From the NCBI GenBank assembly GCA_937921255.1, contig CAKZSO010000037.1, positions 1 through 54,169 on the forward strand: a DNA stretch of 54,169 nt. The letters run 5' to 3'. A model generated the notes under the pieces. The model saw nothing but the letters and a program-made list of their open reading frames with translations. It was not told the DNA's origin and searched no databases. This document shows positions 17,547 through 25,891 of this stretch, piece after piece. How positions within the stretch are numbered: position 1 is the first letter of the stretch; each line of letters starts with the position of its first letter. The stretch is from Candidatus Bipolaricaulota bacterium. Lineage in GTDB: Bacteria; Bipolaricaulota; Bipolaricaulia; Bipolaricaulales; Bipolaricaulaceae. The position numbers were made by a program, and so were the translations under genes.

Positions 17547-17806
17547 TCCTCCGCCTCGTCTTCCGTGTGATCGGGGGACTCGTCTCCCTCATCGGGGGGC
17601 TCCTCGGGGCCGTCGTGGGCACGGGCACCGCTCTCGTCGTGCGGACGCTCCTCGTCCCGGTCCTCGTGGCCCTTGTCCTCCTCATCGTCGGCCTGGCCCT
17701 TCTTCCTGTTCTCCTCCTCGTCGTCCTCGTCGCGGGGGGAGCGTGGGTCGTCTACCGGATCGTCGCCTCGCGCCGACCGCACGTGCGGTGGGAGAAGCAA
17801 CCCTAG
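17543..17806 (+). CDS. Small membrane protein coupled to the bactofilin
   Basis: The ATG at 17543 overlaps the bactofilin stop (ATGA). The 87-residue product has two long hydrophobic segments (about 5-30 with many glycines, and 33-72) and a short basic tail, SRRPHVRWEKQP, probably cytoplasmic. No family recognised. Coupling suggests it anchors or positions the bactofilin filament at the membrane; this is inference. Confidence 0.7.
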   Translation: MILRLVFRVIGGLVSLIGGLLGAVVGTGTALVVRTLLVPVLVALVLLIVGLALLPVLLLVVLVAGGAWVVYRIVASRRPHVRWEKQP

Positions 17807-17938
17807 ACCGGACCGGGTAGAGTTGGGCAGGATCCCGGCCGCTCGCCACGGCGCACCGTGGAGGAACCGAAGCTGCGTACGGGACGGTACCCCACGGATC
17901 AGGGGTTTGCGCGACGGCCGAACCCTAAGGAGCGAGAG

Positions 17939-19588
17939 ATGCCGCAGCTGACTGAAGCCGAGTTCTACGCGTCCATCGAGCGGTTCTTCCACCAGATGAT
18001 GGAGGAAATCCCGGTCGCGGCAACCCAGTTCGGGGACCACCGCTACGACCACAAGCTAGGCGACCACAGCCCGCCGGCCCGAGCCCGCCAGGAGAAGAGG
18101 CTCCGGGAGGCGGTAGCCCAGCTGGAGGGGGTGGATCCCACCCCGTGGTCCCCCGATGGGCGCGTGGACCGGGCCCTGATGCTGCAGATGGCAAAGTCGT
18201 TCCTCCGCAGGTTCGAGCAGACGAGGGACTGGGAGCGAAGTCCGGGGGCGTACGTCAACGAGTGCCTGGGCGGGGTGTTCCTCCTCCTCATGCGGGACTT
18301 CGCCCCGTTCCGGGTCCGGATGCGGAGCGCCCTGGGCCGCCTCCGGGAGGTGCCGCGGGTCCTCGCCCAGGGAAAGGAGAACCTCGTCCCCGAGCGGGTG
18401 CCGCGGGTGTGGGCCGAGGTCGCGCTCGAGGGGGCCAAGCGGGGCCTGATCCTGTTCAAGGTCGTGGTACCCCTGATGAGCCTCCGCACCCCCCTCCTCT
18501 TCCCGAAGGTCGTCCGGGCCAGCCGGAGGGCCGCGAAAGCGCTCAAGGACTACATCGGGTTCCTCGAGCGCGAGGTCCTACCCAACGCCCGGGGCGACTT
18601 CGCCGCCGGAAAGGAGCTGTTCGAGGAGATGCTCCGCGAGGACCACCTTCTCGACTACTCGGCCGACGAGCTCCTCGAGGTCGGGTGGAAGCTCTTCCGC
18701 GATACCCAGGCCCAGATGGAAACCCTTGCCGCCAAGGTCGCGCCGGGGAAGACGGCCCGCGAGATCGTCGAGGAGGCGAAAAAGGACCACCCCCGAGCCC
18801 AGGACCTCCTCAAGACCTACCGTCGGGAGATGGAGCGGGCGCGGCGGTTCGTCCAGGAGAAGGGGATTGTGACCATCCCCGACGGAGAGAGCCTTCAAAT
18901 CCGGCCCACGCCGCCCTCAATGCGGCCGGTGATCCCCTACGCCGCGTACATGATGCCGGGGCCTCTCGAGAAAAAGCAGGAGGGGATCTTCCTCGTCACC
19001 CCCGTGGACCGGTGGATGCCGCGGAAGGCCCGCGAGGAAAAGCTCCGCGGCCACAACCACGCCAAGATCCCGGTGACCGCCCTCCACGAGGCGTACCCCG
19101 GCCACCACCTTCAGCTCGTGTACGCCAACCGCCACACGAGGACGCTGCCCCGCAAGCTCGGGAGCGCGCTGTCCTCCCTCTTCGTCGAGGGGTGGGCGTT
19201 CTACTGCGAGGAGCTCATGGAGAACCTCGGGTTCATCGACAAGCCCGTGCAGAAGCTGGCCCGGCTCCAGGATCAGCTGTGGCGCGCGGCGCGGATCATC
19301 CTCGACGTCTCCCTCCACACCGGGAAGATGACGGTGGAGGAGGCGATCCAGTTCCTGGTCGACAAGGTCGGGCTGGAGCGCTCGAACGCGACTGCGGAGG
19401 TCCGCCGGTACACGAGCTCCCCCACCCAGCCGATGAGCTACCTCGTGGGGAAGCTCGAGATCCTGAAGGTGATCGAGGAGTACAAGCGGCGGAACCCGGG
19501 GAAGTCCCTCCGCGAGATGCACGACGCAATCCTGTCCTGCGGCTCGCTCCCGCCGAAGCTCCTCCGCGAGCGCCTGTTCGCGGCGTAG
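17939..19588 (+). CDS. DUF885 family putative metallohydrolase
   Basis: The ATG at 17939 was chosen because AAGGAG lies 8 bases upstream; an in-frame ATG at 17858 has none. The 549-residue protein ends with the family arrangement typical of DUF885: VTALHEAYPGHHLQ (HEAYPGHH from about 383), LFVEGWAFYCEELM, and SSPTQPMSYLVGKLEI. The histidine/glutamate cluster suggests a zinc peptidase of the same general clan as carboxypeptidase-like helical enzymes. Substrate unknown. No signal peptide is seen, so it is probably cytoplasmic. It converges on lpdA with a 7-base gap. Confidence 0.9.
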   Translation: MPQLTEAEFYASIERFFHQMMEEIPVAATQFGDHRYDHKLGDHSPPARARQEKRLREAVAQLEGVDPTPWSPDGRVDRALMLQMAKSFLRRFEQTRDWERSPGAYVNECLGGVFLLLMRDFAPFRVRMRSALGRLREVPRVLAQGKENLVPERVPRVWAEVALEGAKRGLILFKVVVPLMSLRTPLLFPKVVRASRRAAKALKDYIGFLEREVLPNARGDFAAGKELFEEMLREDHLLDYSADELLEVGWKLFRDTQAQMETLAAKVAPGKTAREIVEEAKKDHPRAQDLLKTYRREMERARRFVQEKGIVTIPDGESLQIRPTPPSMRPVIPYAAYMMPGPLEKKQEGIFLVTPVDRWMPRKAREEKLRGHNHAKIPVTALHEAYPGHHLQLVYANRHTRTLPRKLGSALSSLFVEGWAFYCEELMENLGFIDKPVQKLARLQDQLWRAARIILDVSLHTGKMTVEEAIQFLVDKVGLERSNATAEVRRYTSSPTQPMSYLVGKLEILKVIEEYKRRNPGKSLREMHDAILSCGSLPPKLLRERLFAA

Positions 19589-19595
19589 GGCGGGC

Positions 19596-20993
19596 TCACC
19601 GCGCGGAGACGACCCCGCTGTGGAGAGGGCGGCCGAGGAGGGAGAGCGCCGCCTCCCACAGGCCCTCGGGGAACGTGGGGTGGGCGTGGACCGCCTCCGC
19701 AAGGTCCTCGGCCGTGAGACCGGCCTGGATCGCCAGGGTCGCTTCCGCGATCAGGTCCGAGGCGTGGGGGCCCAGGACCTCCGCTCCGAGGAGGCGCCCC
19801 TCCCCATCGGCGACGAGCTGAACGTGCCCCTCGGTTTCCCCCTCCGCCCATGCCCGGCCCAGGGCGACAAACGGGAACCGGGCCACCTTGAGGCCCCGGG
19901 CGGTGGCCTCGTCCACGGGTACCCCCACGAGCGCCACCTCGGGCTGGGTGAAGATCGCCTGAGGGATCGCCCCCTCTCCCGCGGAGGGAAGAGGGCGAGA
20001 CCTGAAGGTCGCCCCCAGCCGCTCGGCCACAAGAAGCCCCTCGTGGGACGCCTTGTGGGCGAGCATCCAGCCGCCCCGCACGTCGCCGATCGCGTACACC
20101 CCCTCAGCTGCGGCGAACCCCTCGCCTGTGACCACGACCCCCTTCTCCACCCTGACCCCCACGGATTCCAACCCCAGATCGGACGAGTTCGGCCTGCGAC
20201 CGACTGCCACGAGCACCGCGTCGCCGGGGATCTCCTCCTCGCCAGAACCCGTGGCAAGGACAACCCCGTTCGGGGTGAGGCGCTCGGCCCGGGCGCCCAA
20301 CCGCACCCCCACGCCTTGGCCCGCCAGGGCCCGCCGCACGACGCTCTCCCCGCGGCGGGAGAGGCCCACGCCGGGAAGGAGGCGGTCGAGGAGTTCCACC
20401 ACCGTGACCTCGCTCCCGAGCCGGCGGTACACCGTGGCGAGCTCGAGGCCGATCACCCCCCCGCCGATCACGACGAGGTGCTCCGGCACGCGCCGAAGGA
20501 ACAACGCGTCCGCCGACGACCACACCCGCTCTCCGTCAAACGGGAACCCGCGAAGCTCGATCGGGCTCGAACCAGTGGCGAGAACGATCGCCTCGGCCCC
20601 GAGGGCGAGCTCGCCTCGATCCGTCTGGACCCGCAGCTGTCCGGGGCCGACGATCCTCGCCACCCCAGCGAGCACCTCGACCTTCGACCCCGCAAGGAGC
20701 TGTACGACGCCGGACCGCAGGCCCCCAATCACCTCGTCCACCCACGCCCTGAGCCGCCCAAGGTCCGCCTCGGCCGCAAGTGTGATCCCCATCCGGGCAA
20801 ACGTCGCACGGCGGCCCAGCGGGGAGGTGGCCACGTAGAGGGCCTTGGTGGGGATGCAGCCCTCGTTCAGGCACGTCCCCCCAAGGTGGGACTTCTCGAT
20901 TAGAACCGTCTCAACCCCGAGCTGCCCGAGCCGCCGGGCCGCCACGTAGCCGCCCGGGCCGCCACCGACCACCGCAACCTGCGTCCTCTCCAT
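19596..20993 (-). CDS. lpdA: Dihydrolipoamide dehydrogenase
   Basis: The 465-residue flavoprotein has the FAD motif VAVVGGGPGGYVAARR, the redox-active cysteine pair GGTCLNEGCIPTK (C41, C46), the NAD motif VVIGGGVIGLELATVY, and the C-terminal HAHPTFPE holding the catalytic His-Glu pair. All catalytic parts are intact. It re-oxidises dihydrolipoamide of 2-oxoacid dehydrogenase or glycine cleavage complexes; none of the partner genes is nearby, so it probably serves complexes encoded elsewhere. The ATG at 20993 lies 9 bases after a TACACT box and has no ribosome site. Confidence 0.93.
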   Translation of the reverse strand: MERTQVAVVGGGPGGYVAARRLGQLGVETVLIEKSHLGGTCLNEGCIPTKALYVATSPLGRRATFARMGITLAAEADLGRLRAWVDEVIGGLRSGVVQLLAGSKVEVLAGVARIVGPGQLRVQTDRGELALGAEAIVLATGSSPIELRGFPFDGERVWSSADALFLRRVPEHLVVIGGGVIGLELATVYRRLGSEVTVVELLDRLLPGVGLSRRGESVVRRALAGQGVGVRLGARAERLTPNGVVLATGSGEEEIPGDAVLVAVGRRPNSSDLGLESVGVRVEKGVVVTGEGFAAAEGVYAIGDVRGGWMLAHKASHEGLLVAERLGATFRSRPLPSAGEGAIPQAIFTQPEVALVGVPVDEATARGLKVARFPFVALGRAWAEGETEGHVQLVADGEGRLLGAEVLGPHASDLIAEATLAIQAGLTAEDLAEAVHAHPTFPEGLWEAALSLLGRPLHSGVVSAR

Positions 20994-21002
20994 GTCCCAC
21001 GG

Positions 21003-21008
21003 AGTGTA
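21003..21008 (-). promoter_or_regulatory. -10 box of lpdA, leaderless arrangement
   Basis: TACACT on the minus strand ends 9 bases before the lpdA ATG. A weak GTGACG lies 18 bases upstream. With no ribosome site between, the mRNA probably begins at or within about three bases of the start codon. Confidence 0.5.
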
Positions 21009-21064
21009 CCGGGCCCTACCCCCTCGCGTCACCAGGGGACGGTACAGAGCCCTGCAGTTCCAAC

Positions 21065-22049
21065 CTAGGCCAACCCCGTAGCGCCGGCCGCAAAGCCCAA
21101 CCTACCCGATGTCGGGTGGAATCGTCCCGTGCAGTGGGCCGGGAGATCGTTACCAACCCTGAGAGCCCAGTCGGCACTGATCCGGCCGAGCGCCAGCGGC
21201 GGAAAGAGCGCGACCTCGCGGGGTAGGCCGTGGCCGAGCTCCCGTAGCACCTGGAACGGTGGTTTCCCGTCCATCCCCTCCCCGTAGTGCGGCCGCTCCA
21301 GGTTGTAGGAGCACACCCAACCCGCGGCCTTGTGGAGGAACCCCGCTTCCGTCGGCACCTGGTCCAGGAACGGTAGGTCAAACCCCTCGTCGTCCGTGCG
21401 GTGGGATCTCTCCACCCGACCGTTGTGTTCCTTCTTCCCCAGCGGGATCCGGGCCAACCTCGCCCCCAGGGGCGCGTAGTACCTCTCCTGGAGCCGGTGG
21501 AGCTTCTGGGGGTTGCTGCCCCCGAACTCCTCCCCCCAGTCCGTCGGCCACACCAGTTCTCCCCCAATCCCGTGTCCCCTAACCCACCGCATCCCCAGTC
21601 CCATGAAGCACAACCCGTTGGTGAGGGTGATCTCGTGGCTCCACGCCAGGAACCGCAGCCTCGTCCGCCCCTCGAGGAACGTCCACAGGTACCGGGAAAA
21701 CCTCCGTTTCGCCCGATGATCCCACCGGTTCGTTCCCAGCGCCCCCTTGTCGGGCACGTCCTTCACGTCCACCTGGGCGAGCGTGAACGGCTTCTCCTCG
21801 TCCCACGCCGGGAGGGCAGGGTAGAACGCCTTTCTCTTCGTCGTGTGCCCCCTGAACCCGTTCCGACGGAGGACGGGGCGGATCGCGTGCGGGGAGAGGG
21901 CGAGCCCCTTCTCCTCCATCGTCACGGTGGCGCTCGACCCACTTGCGGACGACGTTCCGCGACGTGTGCCCCCTCCGGGCGGCCTCGGCGGCCCTCCCCG
22001 TCTCCGGGTACGCCTCCCTGAGCCTCATCCTTGCCGCCTCCCGGTTCAT
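21065..22049 (-). pseudogene. Eroded IS481-type transposase
   Basis: The N-terminal helix-turn-helix (from ATG 22049: NREAARMRLREAY to TSRNVVRKWVERH) and the DDE integrase core are in different frames. The core reads in the frame from about 21927, starting EEKGLALSPHAIRPVL. It keeps candidate catalytic residues: Asp in QVDVKDV, Asp in PTDWGEEFGG and Glu in HNGRVERSHRTDDE. Compared with the family, roughly 40-50 residues between the two parts are missing, so a deletion has joined them out of frame near 21930. I could not find convincing terminal inverted repeats. It marks an old insertion between lpdA and the lipoprotein gene. Confidence 0.8.
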
Positions 22050-22200
22050 GACCTGCGCTTCCCTGGGGGCCAGATCCACTGCCCCCTGCTCCTCCTTCCC
22101 TTGTCGCCAAGCTTTCTTAGGAGGAGCACCGCCATCGTTCAACCACCCCGTCACCCCCCTCAGCCTGGTAACGATCTCCTGACGCACCAAGACCCGGTCG

Positions 22201-22229
22201 TTGCCAGGGGGGGCGAACCGGGGTAGACT
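22201..22229 (+). promoter_or_regulatory. Promoter of the PKD lipoprotein gene
   Basis: TTGCCA (22201-22206), a 17-base spacer and TAGACT (22224-22229). It is followed by GGAGG at 22238-22242 and the ATG at 22248. Confidence 0.65.
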
Positions 22230-22247
22230 TTTTGGATGGAGGTCTAC

Positions 22248-22862
22248 ATGAGAAAACGTCTGCTATTCGGATTCTCCGCCCTTGGCGCTCTCCTCTTGAC
22301 GGGCTGCGTCCCCCCCGTGGACGTGCTCCAGGCGGTCATCACCACCACCCCGGGTCCCGCGCAAGGCGAGTACCCGCTCGCGGTCACCTTCGACGCCAGC
22401 CGCTCGAGCGGGGACATTGTTGAGTACCTCTGGACCTTCGGCGACGGCGCGACCGGCTCCGGCGTGATCTCGTACCACACCTACCGCGAGCGCGGGACGT
22501 ACCCCGTGTTCCTCACCGTGGTCGACCGGAGCGGGGCCACCCACCAGGCCCAGACGACGGTTTCTGTTCACTCCAAGAGGCCGATCGCCCAGTTTACGAT
22601 CTCCCCCTCGGCCTTCATCCGGGCCGGCGAGGAGGTCACGTTCAACGCCAGCGCCTCCTACGACCCCGACGGAACGGTCGCCGAGTACCTGTGGGACTTC
22701 GGCGGCGCCTGGCGTTCGACGAGCCTTGCCACCGTAACCCATACGTTCCCCGAACCGGGGCAATACACCGTCACCCTGATCGTGAAGGATAACGAGGGGG
22801 TTCTGTCCGACCCGGCCATGAGGATCGTTCCCGTCAGCCGCGGCGGCTGCTGTGGGAACTAG
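22248..22862 (+). CDS. PKD-domain lipoprotein
   Basis: The start at 22248 is placed by GGAGG 5 bases upstream; the ATG at 22236 is less likely. The 204-residue protein has a lipoprotein signal peptide ending LLLTGC, so Cys would be lipidated. Two PKD repeats follow, each with the hallmark core: VEYLWTFGDG (first) and AEYLWDFGG (second), with YHTYRERGTYPVFLTV and HTFPEPGQYTVTLIV strands. PKD domains are extracellular Ig-like modules for protein or polysaccharide contacts. The C-terminus ends in GGCCGN. The stop overlaps the start of the DNA repair fusion gene by 11 bases. Confidence 0.88.
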   Translation: MRKRLLFGFSALGALLLTGCVPPVDVLQAVITTTPGPAQGEYPLAVTFDASRSSGDIVEYLWTFGDGATGSGVISYHTYRERGTYPVFLTVVDRSGATHQAQTTVSVHSKRPIAQFTISPSAFIRAGEEVTFNASASYDPDGTVAEYLWDFGGAWRSTSLATVTHTFPEPGQYTVTLIVKDNEGVLSDPAMRIVPVSRGGCCGN

Positions 22863-23823
22863 GGTCGAGATCCCCGACGTCGGACGCACCCTGCGCGCGC
22901 TCGTCCTCGCCATCCCTCCGGGCAAGGTGACGACCTACCGCGCGCTGGCCGAAGCGCTCGGCGACCCCGGCACCGCCGGGTTCGTCGCCCACTGGCTCTC
23001 CTCGGCCGACGCCGAGGGCCTGCCCGTCCACCGGGTGGTCCACACCTCCGGCGCCGTGGGGCGCGGAGGAGGAAGGACCCCGAACGAAGCCGCGGCGAAG
23101 CTGGCCGCCGAAGGGGTGCGGGTGGTGGGGTCGCGCGTCGAGCCCCTCGCCCGGTATTTCGTCTGGGAGTTCCCGACCGACCGGCCGCTCGCCCGGCTCC
23201 AGCAGGAGCAGGCCGAGATCGCTGAACGGGCGATCCTTTCCCCCCTCCCCGAAGTGCGGACCGTGGGCGCCCTCGACGTCGCCTACACCGGAGAGGAGGC
23301 CGTGGCCGCGTTCATCCTCGCCGAGTGCCACGGGGAGGTCCTCGAGCAGGCCACCGCCCGAGTGCCGGTCGAGTTCCCGTACATCTCAACCTACCTCGCG
23401 TACCGCGAGCTCCCCGCCCTCCTCGCCGCGGTCGAGGCCGCCGCGAGGCTGGGCTTGCAGGCCGACGTTCTCCTCGTGGACGGAAACGGGATCCTGCACC
23501 CCCGCCGGGCTGGGGTGGCAACCCACCTTGGGGTCCTCCTCGACCGGCCGACCGTCGGGGTGGCCAAGGGCCACCTCTGCGGCCACGCCAACACCGCGGG
23601 GATGGCAATCGGCGAGTGGCGACCGGTGATCCTGGACGACGAAACGGCCGGAGCGGCGATCCGCACCGACCGAAACCAGACCCTGTTCGTCTCCCCCGGC
23701 CACCGGTGCGACCTCGAGGGCGCGATCCGCCTTGTCCAGGACCTCACGGAGAGGACCACCCTCCCGCCGCCCCTCCTCTGGGCCCACGAGCTCGCCGCCG
23801 AGACCGCCCGACCCGGGGAGTAA
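22852..23823 (+). CDS. Alkyltransferase-like domain fused to endonuclease V
   Basis: A 323-residue fusion beginning with GTG at 22852. Residues 8-95 match the DNA-binding half of O6-alkylguanine alkyltransferases (IPPGKVTTYRALAEALG, arginine-type helix). However, the active site PCHR has become PVHR (58-61), with Val59 at the cysteine position, as in alkyltransferase-like proteins that flag but do not repair lesions. Residues ~115-320 are endonuclease V: LDVAYT (D142), YLAYRELP (E186), LLVDGNGILHPRR (D210, H216) and GVAKGHL (K239), with spacing like bacterial Nfi. Endonuclease V cuts beside deaminated inosine. A fused but cysteine-active version is known from the archaeon Ferroplasma. Here the damage sensor may guide or widen cleavage. 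Confidence 0.9.
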   Translation: MGTRVEIPDVGRTLRALVLAIPPGKVTTYRALAEALGDPGTAGFVAHWLSSADAEGLPVHRVVHTSGAVGRGGGRTPNEAAAKLAAEGVRVVGSRVEPLARYFVWEFPTDRPLARLQQEQAEIAERAILSPLPEVRTVGALDVAYTGEEAVAAFILAECHGEVLEQATARVPVEFPYISTYLAYRELPALLAAVEAAARLGLQADVLLVDGNGILHPRRAGVATHLGVLLDRPTVGVAKGHLCGHANTAGMAIGEWRPVILDDETAGAAIRTDRNQTLFVSPGHRCDLEGAIRLVQDLTERTTLPPPLLWAHELAAETARPGE

Positions 23824-23838
23824 GCCCGTTCGACTGGT

Positions 23839-25047
23839 CTACCGGCGCAGGTACGCCCGGCGACCGTAGCGCCGGGTCGGGCTTCCCGAGGATGGGCTCG
23901 GCCCGCGTGCCGAGACCGTCATTGCGCCACCGTAGTCGAACCCGGGGATCCGTCGCGACTCGATCGGCTTCCCCACCGCCTTCTCCACCCAGGAGCGCAG
24001 GAGGCGGTCGGAGGGGGCGGACAGGCTGAACGCATGTCCGGTCTTAGAGATCCGCCCCGTGCGCCCCACGCGGTGGGTGTAGGAGTCCACGCTATCGGGC
24101 ATGTCGAAGTTGATGACGTGGGTGACGTCCTCGACGTCGATCCCCCGCGCCGCGACGTCGGTCGCAACGAGGATCGCGTACCTCCCCGCGCGGAACCCGT
24201 CGAGCGCCCCTTGCCGGTCCCGCTGGGTCATGTCGCCCTCGATTGCCGCCACGTTGAACCCCGCCTTGCTGAGAAACGAGGCCAGGCTCTGCGCGCGGTG
24301 CTTGGTGCGCGTGAAGACGAGCACGCGCCCCGTCGCCGGCCCCCTGAGGAGGGCAAGAAGGAGGTCCCGCTTGCGGCCCTCGGTGATCGGGTAGAACGCG
24401 TGGGAAACGGTCTTCGCTGGGGCCGCGGCGTCCACCTGCACCGTGACCGGATCGCGGAGGATGCTCGCCGCGAGCCGCCGGATCTCGGGGGGCATCGTCG
24501 CCGAGAAGAACAGGGTCTGCCGAGCCTTCGGGAGGAGCGCGAGGATCCGCCGGATATCGGGGAGGAACCCCATGTCGCACATCCGATCCGCCTCATCGAG
24601 GACGAGGACCTCCACGTGCGAGAGGTCGATCGCCCGATCGCCGTAGAGGTCAAGAAGTCGGCCCGGGCAGGCGATCACAACCTCCGCCCCGCGGCGGAGC
24701 GCGGACGCCTGAGGGCGCTTCTTCACCCCGCCGTACGCGGCGACGCTCCGCACACCGAGGTCCCTGCCCAGGAGCTGCGTCGCTTGGTGGATCTGCTCGG
24801 CGAGCTCTCGCGTCGGAGCAAGGACGAGGGCCCGCACACCGCTGCGCTTCCCATCCGCCAGGCGCTGAAGGATGGGGAGGACGAACGCTGCGGTCTTCCC
24901 GGTGCCGGTTTGAGCAATACCGATCACGTCCCGTCCTTCGAGCACAACGGGGATCGCTTGTTCCTGGATCGGGGTGGGGTGGGTGTAGCCAGCGGCCTGG
25001 ACCCCGGATGCAATCCGGGGGTGAAACGCAAACTCACTGAAATCCAC
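23839..25047 (-). CDS. DEAD-box RNA helicase (RhlE-like)
   Basis: GTG at 25047 is preceded by AAGGAGG with six bases spacing, giving 402 residues. The Q motif region (FAFHP, PTPIQEQAIP), motif I AQTGTGKT (45-52), PTRELA, DEAD (VLDEADRM), SAT and the late HRVGRTGR motif VI are all present. The C-terminus is a short basic/Ser-rich tail (GPSPSSGSPTRRYGRRAYLRR region) likely binding RNA. RhlE-type helicases assist rRNA assembly and RNA turnover, often at low temperature. The ~100-base leader with a hairpin (25108-25124) could regulate it. Confidence 0.93.
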   Translation of the reverse strand: MDFSEFAFHPRIASGVQAAGYTHPTPIQEQAIPVVLEGRDVIGIAQTGTGKTAAFVLPILQRLADGKRSGVRALVLAPTRELAEQIHQATQLLGRDLGVRSVAAYGGVKKRPQASALRRGAEVVIACPGRLLDLYGDRAIDLSHVEVLVLDEADRMCDMGFLPDIRRILALLPKARQTLFFSATMPPEIRRLAASILRDPVTVQVDAAAPAKTVSHAFYPITEGRKRDLLLALLRGPATGRVLVFTRTKHRAQSLASFLSKAGFNVAAIEGDMTQRDRQGALDGFRAGRYAILVATDVAARGIDVEDVTHVINFDMPDSVDSYTHRVGRTGRISKTGHAFSLSAPSDRLLRSWVEKAVGKPIESRRIPGFDYGGAMTVSARGPSPSSGSPTRRYGRRAYLRR

Positions 25048-25322
25048 TGAAAGCCTCCTTGGCCTTCGTGAGCCAAGTCGCACTCTCAGCTCAGGGTCAT
25101 TGTTGGCACCCCCGCGATTGGGGTATGCGATGCGTCGTTAGCTCTTCTGGCAGGCAGTATACGCCAGGGCTTCCTCCCCTGCCAGGCCGTGTTCGCGGAA
25201 CGCCGCAGCACGCGGGATCGAGGAGCTCACCCAGCCGCACCCGGGCCCCCGAAGCGGGTGGCGGCAACATGGGACCACTCGAGGCGCGGATCGGCCAGAG
25301 CGGGGTCGCGGCGCGGGACGCC
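25048..25322 (-). other. Leader and promoter region of the helicase gene
   Basis: No protein gene is recognised in these 275 bases. TATACT (25161-25156) with a weak -35 TGGCAG 17 bases upstream could start a leader of about 105 bases. It would fold a stem ACCCC/GGGGT with a 7-base loop at 25108-25124. Leaders of this kind on DEAD-box genes can be temperature or translation responsive; the role here is a suggestion only. Confidence 0.4.
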
Positions 25323-25775
25323 TCACGCGGACGGCGCGTGGTCCTCGGCGGCGAGGCGAGCGAGGCGGTCGGCGCGCTCGTTCTCCGGGTGTCCGGCGTG
25401 CCCGGCGAGCCAGTGGAACCGCACCCTGTGCGCAGCGACCAACGCATCGAGCTCCCGCCACAGGTCCTCGTTCGCGACGGGGAGGAGGCGCTTGCCCTCG
25501 CGGCGTCTCCAGCCCTGGGCCTTCCAGCGGGGAAGCCACTCCGTGATCCCGCGCTGGAGGTAGGCGGAGTCCGTGTGGAGGTCCACCTCGGCCGGCTCGC
25601 GGAGGGCCCGCAAGGCCTCGATTGCCGCCTGGAGCTCCATCCGGTTGTTCGTCGTCTCCCGCTCCCCGCCGGAGATTTCCTTGCGGTGGGGCCCCGAGAG
25701 GAGCACCGCCCCCCACCCGCCCGGGCCAGGGTTCCCGATGCACGCGCCGTCGGTGTAGATCCGCACCCGCTTCAC
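25323..25775 (-). CDS. rnhA: Ribonuclease HI
   Basis: The 150-residue enzyme has the four carboxylates of RNase HI: TDG (D9), NNRMELQA (E47), HTDSAYL (D69) and ENERAD (D136), plus the late histidine in [11 protein letters not shown] that aids product release. The basic handle region [13 protein letters not shown] is present. It removes the RNA strand of RNA-DNA hybrids, such as primers and R-loops. It lies between the helicase leader and the TetR operon promoter. It has its own start behind CCTCCC complementary (GGGAGG) on the plus strand. Confidence 0.93.
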   Translation of the reverse strand: MKRVRIYTDGACIGNPGPGGWGAVLLSGPHRKEISGGERETTNNRMELQAAIEALRALREPAEVDLHTDSAYLQRGITEWLPRWKAQGWRRREGKRLLPVANEDLWRELDALVAAHRVRFHWLAGHAGHPENERADRLARLAAEDHAPSA

Positions 25776-25818
25776 AGGGAGGAGGTATAGCCGGTGGTTC
25801 GCCTCTTGTCGACCCCTC

Positions 25819-25880
25819 TTGACAAAGGCCCCACCACGCGATAGTGTGACTATGTGACCAGAAAATCACTTATAGTCACA
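25819..25880 (+). promoter_or_regulatory. Promoter and palindromic operator of the TetR operon
   Basis: TTGACA (25819-25824), 17-base spacer and TAGTGT (25842-25847). A perfect inverted repeat, TGTGACTAT (25845-25853) and ATAGTCACA (25872-25880), starts inside the -10 box and spans the likely transcription start. A smaller GTGA/TCAC pair sits inside it. A TetR-type dimer bound here would block transcription, so negative autoregulation of the whole operon is likely. Confidence 0.75.
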
Positions 25881-25891
25881 GAGTTCAATCT

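Noticed and set aside
25059-25790. Long plus-strand open frame opposite RNase HI
   Set aside because: It is a high-GC antisense shadow; RNase HI carries all catalytic residues on the minus strand.
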